NCBI GenBank assembly: GCA_947503005.1
Contig: CANNCA010000001.1
Span: forward strand, 930,001 to 994,000
Length of the DNA: 64,000 nt
Origin: an uncultured Flavobacteriaceae bacterium
GTDB taxonomy: Bacteria; Bacteroidota; Bacteroidia; Flavobacteriales; Flavobacteriaceae
Direction: 5' to 3'
Part shown: positions 54,727 to 63,435 of the stretch, piece by piece
How the letters are laid out: every line of letters begins with the position of its first letter
How positions within the stretch are numbered: position 1 is the first letter of the stretch
Made by a program: the position numbers and the translations under genes
Notes under the pieces: model-generated
The model's input: the letters and a program-made list of their open reading frames with translations, nothing else
Told to the model about the DNA's origin: nothing
Database searches by the model: none

Positions 54727-55265
54727 TTATTGAATTATACTCAAAATCTTATGTACCACAATAGTTCCCAATCAACAAATATGAAGCCATTTTTAAAAGA
54801 AAAAAGGCCACTATTGATATCTAAATTAGTTACGTAATTAAGATACACTTTTATGTATACAAATCACGAAATAAAGCATTTAAAATGTAGGAATTTCGGG
54901 GTCTTAGGGAAAGGTGCCGGTTAGTGCTCCCGGTCAAATATATAGCTTCATTTGAAAATGCACAATCCAAAAGATCAACTTTCAATTAAATCTTGTATAA
55001 AGAGAATTAGTGGGTAGGTTCATTATTCTATGAAATGTTCAGTAAAAATCACAGCTATCAGATAAAAGGTAGGAACCCTGAAGACAGAATATGATCTTTT
55101 TACAAAATGCTTGCCTTTTTTACCCAATCGATTAAAGTATTGAAAGTGTCGACAACAGGTAGTCCATAAATTTCAAAAGGCTTTTAATTATTCCGTATAA
55201 CAGATATAATTAATCAGGCTCACTTTCAATTAACTTTCTTGTTCTGTAGATTGGATCCGTCTCTT
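54727..55265. other. Intergenic region between mutA and the polysaccharide locus
   Basis: No intact gene. It contains the promoter at 54935-54965 for the glycosylphosphotransferase and a 27-codon open stretch on the - strand (55103-55183). The stretch begins after a stop, has no start codon, and reads like a protein end (FEIYGLPVVDTF, WVKKASIL). The rest is AT-rich. Confidence 0.55.
54935..54965 (-). promoter_or_regulatory. Two-box Bacteroidota promoter for the polysaccharide locus
   Basis: On the - strand: TTG (54963-54965), a 20-base spacer, then TATATTTG (54935-54942), matching TTG-N17-23-TAnnTTTG. It would give a leader of about 200 nt before the glycosylphosphotransferase ATG at 54726, long enough for leader regulation. 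Confidence 0.5.
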
Positions 55266-56648
55266 TTATTCATCTGCCAAACGCTGCTTTTCTATTGCCT
55301 CGGATAGTCTTTTTTCAATAATAGGCTCAATAATGGTTTTGCGAATCTTGGTTTTTACAAAAGGATAGAGTTCCAACTCATTCTTCATTTTCACGTTCTG
55401 ATCTTGAAATTTGTTCGTTCCCACCAGAATTAATTTATTGTTATCGAACAAGTCCTGTTCTTTTTGAGCACTCTCTTTAATCTTTCTTTGGATAGTATGA
55501 TTTTTTAACTGCTCTAAAAATCCACCACCATTTTCTATCGTTTTAAATAATTGTAGTGCTTTTTCTGCTAATTGACTTGTAATAGATTCAATGAAATAGG
55601 CGCCATTTGCGGCGGTGTTCATTTCTTTGAAATAACTTTCTTCCTTGAGCAGCAGCAGTTGGTTCAAAGAAATACGACTTCCAAATTCATTATCCTTGTG
55701 ATAAAGGGTATCATAGGGCAAGTTAAAGATGGTATCCGCACCACCTAAAACGGCGGCCATACTTTCAGTAGTGGTTCTGATCAAATTTGTATTATAGTCA
55801 TAGAGGGTTTTGTTCCGCTTGGTAGGAATAGCCATAATATGACAATCCGCTGATATTTTATATTCGCCGGCCAACGTTTTCCATAATATGCGAAGCGCCC
55901 TGAGCTTAGCAATTTCAAAAAAGTAGTTTGAGCCAATAGACACTTTAAATGTGAATATTACGCCTCTGCTTTTTGATTTTACATTGGTTTGAAGATTATT
56001 TAAATACTCATTGCCAAGGGCCAAGGCATAAGCCAATTGCTGGACTATGTTGGCTCCGGCATTTTGATAAAGTGATGCGTCAATGTAGAATGCTGAATTG
56101 CTTTTCAAAGAGATGATAGTATTAAAGATGTTGTGATCCTGGTCTCGGTTGAAAAACCAATTTCCGTTGCGAGCCAAATTGCCTATCAAGTCAACATTCA
56201 AAAAGAAATCAGTTTCCAAATTTTTGAAAAACTCCACAATGGATTTTACATAATCGGATGATAAAAAAAGTAACTCAAAGTGAATAATAATTTTTTCTAA
56301 AGGAATGTTTTTTAGAAGTAAACTGAGATTCATGTTTTCAGCAGGAATTATAAAACACAAACTTTCCGCTCCTTTTTCTATAAATGTCAAGGTCTTTTTA
56401 TTAGCCTGCACGGCATCTGCAACATAAATATGCTGACCGATTTTCCATCCCTTCTTGGGGGGCAACATTACATTAAGATTGGATTCAAGATCTTCCTCAT
56501 GATAAAAAGGTTTTACCTTAATACCTTCTTGTGATTCCCAAACCAGCGATTCATTGTAATCTGCCCCTTTTAGGTCAAACTGTATTTTCTGTTTCCATTC
56601 CTTGGCCGAAATCTTAGGAAAATCACTGAATAAATTGGTTTTTGGCAT
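55266..56648 (-). CDS. mutA: Methylmalonyl-CoA mutase small (beta) subunit, without adjacent large subunit
   Basis: Structural, non-catalytic subunit of the B12-dependent mutase that interconverts succinyl-CoA and methylmalonyl-CoA (460 aa). Family sequence includes SAKEWKQKIQFDLKGADYNES near the start, TRTTTESMAAVLGGADTIFNLPYD-like text (here IRTTTESMAAVLGGADTIF), GAYFIESITSQLAEKALQLF and the C-terminal IIEPIIEKRLSEAIEKQRL. In most Bacteroidota the large subunit gene (mutB) follows directly; here a 538-bp gap and then the polysaccharide locus follow. The mutB partner must be elsewhere or lost, so the enzyme may not be functional from this copy alone. Confidence 0.9.
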   Translation of the reverse strand: MPKTNLFSDFPKISAKEWKQKIQFDLKGADYNESLVWESQEGIKVKPFYHEEDLESNLNVMLPPKKGWKIGQHIYVADAVQANKKTLTFIEKGAESLCFIIPAENMNLSLLLKNIPLEKIIIHFELLFLSSDYVKSIVEFFKNLETDFFLNVDLIGNLARNGNWFFNRDQDHNIFNTIISLKSNSAFYIDASLYQNAGANIVQQLAYALALGNEYLNNLQTNVKSKSRGVIFTFKVSIGSNYFFEIAKLRALRILWKTLAGEYKISADCHIMAIPTKRNKTLYDYNTNLIRTTTESMAAVLGGADTIFNLPYDTLYHKDNEFGSRISLNQLLLLKEESYFKEMNTAANGAYFIESITSQLAEKALQLFKTIENGGGFLEQLKNHTIQRKIKESAQKEQDLFDNNKLILVGTNKFQDQNVKMKNELELYPFVKTKIRKTIIEPIIEKRLSEAIEKQRLADE

Positions 56649-56819
56649 TGCAGCACCTTATTTTTTGTTGGGAAGGCAATTTAATTACTTATTAGACCAA
56701 CTCATAAAATAGTTAAACTAATTTTCCGTTTCGCTGTATATAGACATATTGGCACGAATACTATTTATAGTAATCTTGATTTTATGACAAACGTCATATT
56801 CTTAGAGTTCTAAATAGCT

Positions 56820-56827
56820 TAATTTTG
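56820..56827 (+). promoter_or_regulatory. -7 box upstream of the PKD/malectin dehydrogenase gene
   Basis: TAATTTTG fully matches TAnnTTTG and lies 85 bp before the ATG at 56913. It is read divergently from mutA. Confidence 0.35.
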
Positions 56828-56912
56828 TCGTTCTTTTGGTTTGCTTTGAACTTATAATGTCGCCAAACCAAACTACCAATTTGAAGAATTGCTATTGATA
56901 ATAAACTTGACC

Positions 56913-59900
56913 ATGAAAATTAATAACTCGTCGCTTTTGAAATGGGCTGTGGCGACTTTTTTTTGTTTGTTCATAAGTACGGCTTTCAACCCAGTTCAAG
57001 CGCAGATTAATTTTACAAAAAGTGATCTTGACTTTAACGGTTTTGGCTCGGCGCCTATGGTTACTTCGTTGACCTATGGCCCAGATGGCCGACTTTATGT
57101 GATGGAGTACCCTGGTACGGTATATGCGCTAACCGTTCAAAAGAATGGTTCAAACGACTATATAGTAACCGCAAAGGAGGCAATTACAGGCGTGAAAAAC
57201 ATACCCAATCATGACGATGACGGTACGGCTTGTAGTGGTACTTCCACTAACTGCACTAGTCGACAAGCAACAGGGTTGGCAGTTGCAGGTACTGCGGCCA
57301 ATCCAATAGTATATGTAACTTCTAGTGACTTTAGGATCGGATCAGGTTCCGGTGGAGGTACAGGCGATGTTGATTTAGATACGAATTCAGGTGTAATAAC
57401 ACGCCTCACATGGAACGGAAGTTCTTGGGATGTGGTCGATATGGTGAGGGGACTTCCCAGGTCTGAAGAAAATCACGCAACAAATGGACTAGAATTCACC
57501 ACCATAAACGGCACGGACTATCTAATAGTGACTCAAGGAGGCCACGCGAATGCCGGTGCGCCTTCCATTAATTTCTCACTTATCTGCGAATATGCCTTGT
57601 CAGCCTCAATTTTGGCCATTAATTTGACAACTTTGGAGAGTTTGCCTATCCTTAATGATGGGCGTGACTATATTTACGACCTACCCACTCTTGATGATCC
57701 AACACGTGCCAACGTGAACGGAATTACAGATCCCGATAATCCTGCCTATGATGGGATTGATATAAACGACCCTTTTGGTGGAAACGACGGATTGAATCAG
57801 GCGATTATTGTTCCTGGAGGTCCCGTACAAATTTTTTCACCAGGGTATAGGAATGCGTATGATTTAGTAGTTACTGAAAGTGGGGCTGTGTATGCAAGCG
57901 ATAATGGCGCCAATGTTGATTGGGGAGGCTTTCCAATAAATGAAGGTGGGGGGGCAGTAACAAATGATTATGACCCAATTGAAACGGGTGGCAGTCCTTC
58001 AACAGCTACTTCAGACGGAGAATTCGTAAACAACTTGGATCACCTTCAACTGATTACAACAAATAAGGATACCTATACTTTTGGTAGTTTTTACGGCGGG
58101 CACCCAAATCCCACTCGGGCCAACCCAACGGGTGCTGGCTTATATACCGCTCCCGCGACCGTTGGTACGGCCGGTGCGGTTTTCAGAACACAGCACTATG
58201 ATCCTGACGGTTCTACACCGGGTTCTACTTCAAATGCAAGTTTAGCCTTGCCTGCCAATTGGCCACCGGTGCAAACCGCTAATACTGTAGAAGGTGATTG
58301 GCGTGGACCTGGGGTAGCGAATCCCGATGGTCCAAATGACAATGCTATAACTACTTGGGCCACCAATACCAACGGGATTGATGAATACACTGCTACTACT
58401 TTCGGTGGTGCCTTGAAAGGGAATCTTATGGCAGGTAGTAGCCAGGGTGAAATTCGTCGCGTAGAACTAAAACCAGATGGCACATTGGATAATTTTACTC
58501 CCACTTTTTTAGATGGAATAGGGGGTAATGCGCTAGGAATAAGCTGTAATGGAGATGCTGAAGTATTTCCAGGCACAATTTGGGCAGGTACATTGAATGG
58601 CAAAATAGTGGTCTTTGAACCTCAGGAACCAGCTTCGGTGACTTTTCCATTTAGAATAAACGCTGGTGGCCCTGAGCTAACCCACAACGGTGACCTTTTT
58701 TTAGCGGATCAATACTTTGTGAACGGAACGGATTTTAGCAATGCGAGCGCAATGGTGCCTGCTCTATTTCAAACGGAGCATACCAATTCACAACCTGCCT
58801 TCGATTATCAAATTCCTATTCCCAACGGAAATTATGAGGTTGTTCTGCATTTCGCAGAAATTTTTTGGGGAGCTACTGGTGGAGGTTCCGGTGGAATAGG
58901 TTCAAGGATTTTTGATGTTAGCATTGAAGGTTCTTTGGTCATGGACGATTATGATATTATAGCCGATGTGGGCACTGAAACGCCTGTTGCAAAAACTTTC
59001 AATGTCACGGTGTCCGACGGTATTCTTGATTTGAACTTCTCCGCCTTGTCAGCTACCGGTGGAGTAGACCAAGCTAAGGTTTCCGCAATCGAGATTTTAG
59101 TCGGTAATATGGCACCTGTAGCAATTGCGAACGGAAACCCGCTTAACGGAGACATTCCATTACAGGTGACTTTTACCGGAGATAACTCCACCGATGATGT
59201 TGCCGTAGTTAGCTATTTATGGGATTTCAAGGACGGTTCTCCAACATCCAACCTAGCGAACCCAACTCATACGTTTACGGTGGCCGGGACTTATAATGTA
59301 GAACTGACCGTTGAAGATGCGGAAGGCTTGAGTGATACCACAACAGTTACAATTACTGCCAACACCCCTACTAATGAACCTCCAGTTGCAATAGCGAGTG
59401 CTGATCCGGTAAGCGGAACGGCGCCCTTATTGGTGAATTTCACCGGGGATAGTTCAACAGATGATGTTGGGGTGGTGAGCTACTTATGGGATTTTAAGGA
59501 CGGCTCAGCCACGGTTGCCGATGCTAACCCCACTCATACTTTTACCCTCGCCGGAACCTATTTGGTGGAGCTTACCGTAGAAGATGATGAGGGATTGACC
59601 GACATGACAACGGTCACAATAGTAGTGGGTACAGAAGGTAATGAAGCACCAGTCGCCGTTATCAATGCTACGCCCGAAAGCGGAAGCGCACCGCTTGAAG
59701 TTGCCTTTACGGCAACAAACTCTACTGATGATGGTGGGATTGTAAGTTATTTATGGGATTTTAATGACGGTTCAGCTACTTCGACAGAAATGGCCCCCAA
59801 TCATATTTTCACCGAAAGTGGAACTTATGTAGTTTCCTTAACTGTGGAAGACGCGGAGGGGTTGAATGATACACAAACCATATCGATAGTGGTTGGTGAA

Positions 59901-60182
59901 GGAGGTAATAGTGATGTTATTGGTATGTTATTGGTAAATCCGGCAAGCGACATTGCTCAAGTCCGTATCATCGATAGTGGACCTGGATTGAGAAAAGTTG
60001 TTAAGGTTTATGTACATGACACGTCTGGAAGACTGGTTGCATCGTATAATGCTAAAGATATTGTTGCAAACGGTCTGTATGAAGTTCCAATTGAAATGCT
60101 TGGGGCTAATGAAATTTATTATTTAGGTTTTGAAATGGACAAAGGAGACCGTATTGTTTTGAATTTGGTCGTAAACCAATAA
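56913..60182 (+). CDS. Secreted sugar-dehydrogenase-like propeller with malectin and three PKD domains
   Basis: Exported protein of 1089 aa. The ATG at 56913 is used; a TTG eight codons upstream is less likely. The signal peptide ends NPVQAQ. A glucose/sorbosone dehydrogenase-like beta-propeller covers about 35-570 (APMVTSLTYGPDGRLYVMEY, ENHATNGLEF, PGYRNAYDLVVTESGAVYASDNG). A malectin-like carbohydrate-binding domain spans about 577-728 (FRINAGGPELTHNGDLFLAD, YEVVLHFAEIFWG). Three PKD domains follow at about 732-998, each 89 codons. The end (about 1005-1089) has LLVNPASDIAQVRI, VYVHDTSGRLVASY and GLYEV, a divergent type A T9SS sorting domain. PQQ dependence is possible but not shown. A diheme cytochrome lipoprotein gene follows, suggesting electron transfer from sugar oxidation. 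Confidence 0.85.
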   Translation: MKINNSSLLKWAVATFFCLFISTAFNPVQAQINFTKSDLDFNGFGSAPMVTSLTYGPDGRLYVMEYPGTVYALTVQKNGSNDYIVTAKEAITGVKNIPNHDDDGTACSGTSTNCTSRQATGLAVAGTAANPIVYVTSSDFRIGSGSGGGTGDVDLDTNSGVITRLTWNGSSWDVVDMVRGLPRSEENHATNGLEFTTINGTDYLIVTQGGHANAGAPSINFSLICEYALSASILAINLTTLESLPILNDGRDYIYDLPTLDDPTRANVNGITDPDNPAYDGIDINDPFGGNDGLNQAIIVPGGPVQIFSPGYRNAYDLVVTESGAVYASDNGANVDWGGFPINEGGGAVTNDYDPIETGGSPSTATSDGEFVNNLDHLQLITTNKDTYTFGSFYGGHPNPTRANPTGAGLYTAPATVGTAGAVFRTQHYDPDGSTPGSTSNASLALPANWPPVQTANTVEGDWRGPGVANPDGPNDNAITTWATNTNGIDEYTATTFGGALKGNLMAGSSQGEIRRVELKPDGTLDNFTPTFLDGIGGNALGISCNGDAEVFPGTIWAGTLNGKIVVFEPQEPASVTFPFRINAGGPELTHNGDLFLADQYFVNGTDFSNASAMVPALFQTEHTNSQPAFDYQIPIPNGNYEVVLHFAEIFWGATGGGSGGIGSRIFDVSIEGSLVMDDYDIIADVGTETPVAKTFNVTVSDGILDLNFSALSATGGVDQAKVSAIEILVGNMAPVAIANGNPLNGDIPLQVTFTGDNSTDDVAVVSYLWDFKDGSPTSNLANPTHTFTVAGTYNVELTVEDAEGLSDTTTVTITANTPTNEPPVAIASADPVSGTAPLLVNFTGDSSTDDVGVVSYLWDFKDGSATVADANPTHTFTLAGTYLVELTVEDDEGLTDMTTVTIVVGTEGNEAPVAVINATPESGSAPLEVAFTATNSTDDGGIVSYLWDFNDGSATSTEMAPNHIFTESGTYVVSLTVEDAEGLNDTQTISIVVGEGGNSDVIGMLLVNPASDIAQVRIIDSGPGLRKVVKVYVHDTSGRLVASYNAKDIVANGLYEVPIEMLGANEIYYLGFEMDKGDRIVLNLVVNQ
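59106..59906 (+). repeat. Three tandem PKD coding repeats of exactly 267 bp
   Basis: Units begin at 59106, 59373 and 59640, each with an in-frame Asn codon and then PVA. Each encodes 89 residues with SYLWDFKDG or SYLWDFNDG and a final VELTVEDAEGL-like strand. The identical length and good conservation point to recent duplication compared with the ten-repeat adhesin. Confidence 0.85.
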
Positions 60183-60270
60183 ACGATAAATAAGAACAAT
60201 ACAACAGTAATGACAGTACGATAGTATAATAGTTAAAGTACCTTTGTCAAAAAAAAGTTTTAAACGTTTA

Positions 60271-61506
60271 ATGATGGAAAAGAAACACTTTACTAGGGCA
60301 ACCTTGTTTCTTGGGGTTGCAATGTTATTTGTTGGACTTTATTCTTGTACCTCGGATCAGGCAGATGAATTTGAGGACTATGATATTGATACCGATGGCG
60401 ACGGTATCTTCGATAGTCAAGAAGTATTGGACGGTACCGACAAGAACAATCCATGTGATCCAGGGCACGACTCGAGCTATACCGCTTATGACCCCCTGAA
60501 CCTTTTATGGTTGGGTGGAGATTGTGATAGTGATGGCCTAAACAATGGTGACGAGCTTTCTTTGGACAGTAACCCTTATGGCGACCCTATCGAAAGGGAC
60601 TTAGCCGTACCAGAGTTTTTACCGAACTTATCGCAATTGAACTTGTTCAAAGGCAATATCACCGATTTTCAATACACTGACAATGTTTATGAGTATAGCA
60701 TGATTACACCGCTTTTTACCGACTATGCATATAAATTGAGAGTTGTTGCAATTCCTGATGGAGAGCAGTTAACCTATAAAGGTGAAGGATTATTGGAGTT
60801 TCCGGATAATTCGATCATGGCTAAAACATTTTACTACCTCAATGATGAAAGAGACCCTTCTCTCGGAAAAAAAATCATCGAAACTCGAGTGTTGATTAAA
60901 AAGGAAGGTCAGTGGTTGGTACGTAATTATGTTTGGAACGAAGAGCAAACTGATGCTGTATTAGATGATAATATTCACGCACTTCAAGTAGATTGGATTG
61001 ATGAATCAGGCACATCCAAGTCTGTTGATTATGTGGTTCCTCCGAATAATATGTGTATTCAATGCCATAATAGTGAAGGGGAGATACTGCCTATTGGGCC
61101 TAAGGCACGGGTTCTGAATTTCAATCATAAAGGACAAAACATACTTCAATTTTTTAAGGACAATGAATTGTTGACCGGTGCACCGGCTGTTTCCGAGATA
61201 CCTACCCTTCCAGATTGGGCTGATGAAAGTCTTCCGTTAGAAGATCGCGCAAGAGCCTATCTCGATGTGAACTGTGCCCATTGCCACAGAACGGGTGGGT
61301 CTTATAACGAAAGTTTCGGAGATACTTTTCAATTCACGTATGAGACTTCATTTGAAGACAGCAATATTTTTCAGGTCCGGACCCAAATCAAAGATCGTAT
61401 GAATACTCAAATACCTGGTTATTTCATGCCATTGATCGGAGTCAATATAAAGCATGATGAAGGTATCGCCTTAATAAATGACTATATAGATTCGCTAGAG
61501 AACTAG
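60271..61506 (+). CDS. Diheme c-type cytochrome lipoprotein (SO2930-like)
   Basis: Exported electron-transfer protein of 411 aa. The ATG at 60271 (or 60274) is used; a TTG 27 bases upstream is rejected. The lipoprotein signal ends VGLYSC (Cys26). A calcium-binding TSP3-like stretch follows (DTDGDGIFDSQEVLDGTDKNNP), then a domain with SQLNLFKGNITDFQYTDNVY. Two heme c motifs CxxCH are present: CIQCH at 262-266 and CAHCH at 335-339. The later FMPLIGVNIKHDEG carries a possible Met/His axial ligand. It follows the dehydrogenase-like gene by 88 bp and ends in a strong terminator, so the two probably form one operon. Confidence 0.85.
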   Translation: MMEKKHFTRATLFLGVAMLFVGLYSCTSDQADEFEDYDIDTDGDGIFDSQEVLDGTDKNNPCDPGHDSSYTAYDPLNLLWLGGDCDSDGLNNGDELSLDSNPYGDPIERDLAVPEFLPNLSQLNLFKGNITDFQYTDNVYEYSMITPLFTDYAYKLRVVAIPDGEQLTYKGEGLLEFPDNSIMAKTFYYLNDERDPSLGKKIIETRVLIKKEGQWLVRNYVWNEEQTDAVLDDNIHALQVDWIDESGTSKSVDYVVPPNNMCIQCHNSEGEILPIGPKARVLNFNHKGQNILQFFKDNELLTGAPAVSEIPTLPDWADESLPLEDRARAYLDVNCAHCHRTGGSYNESFGDTFQFTYETSFEDSNIFQVRTQIKDRMNTQIPGYFMPLIGVNIKHDEGIALINDYIDSLEN

Positions 61507-61909
61507 AGTGATTAATAATTATGTATAGCTGAAAAGCTGTATATATTTTATAGTAAGAAATAGATAATAAAAGCCGTAATACTATTGCGGCTTTTTGTAT
61601 TCATGAAATCTTTGAAACAGTTAGCATTAGTCCATTTTCTGACACTAAGAAAGGTCTCTTTTCGTGGAAGTATTCTTGATTTTGGTCAAGGTCCGAATAA
61701 TCTTTAACAATCATTTAATCTTAACGTTTCAACCTTTTAAAACTGCTGTTTCATATACGTTTAGAATTTTTGTGATACAGCACGCTATAGCGGCACAATA
61801 AAACTAATTTTACATGGGACTCAATATCTAATGGTATTGATGCGAAAAAGATTTGCAAAGTGAAGTCTTGGCTTTTCGAAATTTGAGCACCTAATTAAAG
61901 AAAAACAAT
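61507..61909. other. Intergenic region with terminator and GH3-gene leader
   Basis: Besides the terminator at 61569-61596, no gene was found. A near -7 element (TAATTTTA, about 61806-61813) is a possible GH3-gene promoter. The rest is AT-rich. Confidence 0.5.
61569..61596 (+). terminator. Terminator after the dehydrogenase/cytochrome operon
   Basis: AAAAGCCGTAAT (61569-61580) pairs with ATTGCGGCTTTT (61584-61595), including one G-T pair, around a 3-base loop, then a T. It is a near-ideal intrinsic terminator. Confidence 0.85.
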
Positions 61910-63430
61910 ATGCATATAGTTGGAAGTATTATAAAGGGATTGATTGATTTAAAGGATAAGCTTTCGCCAGAATCCAATCCAACCGAAGAACAGAAGAACG
62001 TATTGAAACATCTTCTCGAAACGGCCGAGAATACGTCTTTTGGTCAATTTTATGATTTTTCAGATATACTTTCCGCATCTGATGTACAAAAATCTTTTTC
62101 AAAGAACGTTCCTTATTTTGATTATGACAAAATCAATACGGAATGGTGGAGCAGATTACACAAAGGCGAAGTCGATGTGACATGGCCAGGAAGCCCCAAC
62201 TATTTCGCGCTGAGTTCGGGTACAACTGGTAAGACCAGCAAGCGAATACCAGTAACCGAAGCAATGATTTCTGCAATACGATCGACCGGTATTGCACAGG
62301 TTTCCGCGTTGAGCAATTATAATTTACCACCTACTTTTTTTGAAAAAGGAATTTTGATGTTGGGAAGTTCGACCGACCTTGCCGAAAAAGAAGATCATTT
62401 GGAAGGCGAAATCAGCGGAATAAGCGCAAGTAATATTCCCTCATGGTTCAAAGGATATTACAAACCGGGAGAGGAGATTGCCCAAATCGATGATTGGGAT
62501 GACCGAGTACAACGCATCGCCGAAAAAGCAAAAGATTGGGATATAGGGGCCATCAGTGGTATTCCTTCATGGATTGAATTGATGTTGGAGAAGGTAATTA
62601 AATTCCATAATGCAGACCATATTCATGAGATTTGGCCGAATTTAGAAGTATATACTTCTGGGGGCGTTGCTTTTGGCCCTTATGAGAAGAGTTTTAATGC
62701 TTTGCTAGGCAGACCGATAACCGTAATCGACACTTATCTAGCCTCGGAAGGTTTTATTGCGTTTCAAAACCGACCTGAAACAGATGCCATGAAACTAGCT
62801 ACCAACAATGGTATCTATTTCGAATTTGTACCGTTCCGTCCTGAATATATCAATCAAGATGGTTCGCTTGTACCCGAAGCACCTTCGATAACCTTAGACG
62901 AAGTAGAGACCGATCAAGATTATGTGTTGTTAATGAGCACTGTTTCAGGTGCTTGGCGATATTTGATAGGTGATACTATTGAATTTAACGATGTTGAAAG
63001 GGCAGAAATAAGAATTACAGGTCGCACCAAGTTCTTCTTAAACACTGTCGGTTCGCAATTATCGGTCAATAAATTGAATGATGGAGTAAAACACCTAGAA
63101 AATACCTTTAATATCAAGATTCCAGAATTTACCCTTAGTGCAAAACGATACGACGGCGAATTTTACCACAGTTGGTACTTGGGAACAGAATCAAGTATTG
63201 ATACCAGTGAACTTGCGAGCGCCATTGATGAGTTTCTACGGAATGCCAACAAGAACTATAAGGTAGCACGTACCAAAGCTCTGAAAGGAGTTAAAGTTAG
63301 TACCGTTCCTCCATCGGTTTTTTATGATTGGAACGGAGCAAACAAAAAGAAAGGTGGACAAGTAAAAATGGAACGGGTAATGGGTGAGGAGAAGTTTGCC
63401 GAATGGGAAGACTTCGTGTCGAAAGAGTAA
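61910..63430 (+). CDS. GH3 auxin-responsive-promoter family protein (acyl-adenylase-like)
   Basis: A 506-aa member of the ANL/firefly-luciferase-like superfamily, related to plant GH3 acyl-acid amido synthetases. An ATP-binding-type motif LSSGTTGKTSKRIPVTEAM lies near residues 101-119. Other landmarks: LPPTFFEKGILMLGSSTDL, the middle YTSGGVAFGPYEKSF, and a core segment YVLLMSTVSGAWRYLIGDTIEF followed by the hinge region RITGRTKFFLNTVGSQLS. The end KKKGGQVKMERVMGEEKFAEWEDF is conserved. Bacterial GH3 proteins are common in Bacteroidota but their acyl substrate is unknown. It is convergent with the metalloprotease, 5 bp apart. Confidence 0.88.
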   Translation: MHIVGSIIKGLIDLKDKLSPESNPTEEQKNVLKHLLETAENTSFGQFYDFSDILSASDVQKSFSKNVPYFDYDKINTEWWSRLHKGEVDVTWPGSPNYFALSSGTTGKTSKRIPVTEAMISAIRSTGIAQVSALSNYNLPPTFFEKGILMLGSSTDLAEKEDHLEGEISGISASNIPSWFKGYYKPGEEIAQIDDWDDRVQRIAEKAKDWDIGAISGIPSWIELMLEKVIKFHNADHIHEIWPNLEVYTSGGVAFGPYEKSFNALLGRPITVIDTYLASEGFIAFQNRPETDAMKLATNNGIYFEFVPFRPEYINQDGSLVPEAPSITLDEVETDQDYVLLMSTVSGAWRYLIGDTIEFNDVERAEIRITGRTKFFLNTVGSQLSVNKLNDGVKHLENTFNIKIPEFTLSAKRYDGEFYHSWYLGTESSIDTSELASAIDEFLRNANKNYKVARTKALKGVKVSTVPPSVFYDWNGANKKKGGQVKMERVMGEEKFAEWEDFVSKE

Positions 63431-63435
63431 CAATT

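Noticed and set aside
55103-55183. 27-codon protein-like stretch downstream of mutA
   Set aside because: Bounded by stops, with no start codon. Too short to call as a gene and not recognised as mutB, so it is noted only under the orphan mutA finding.
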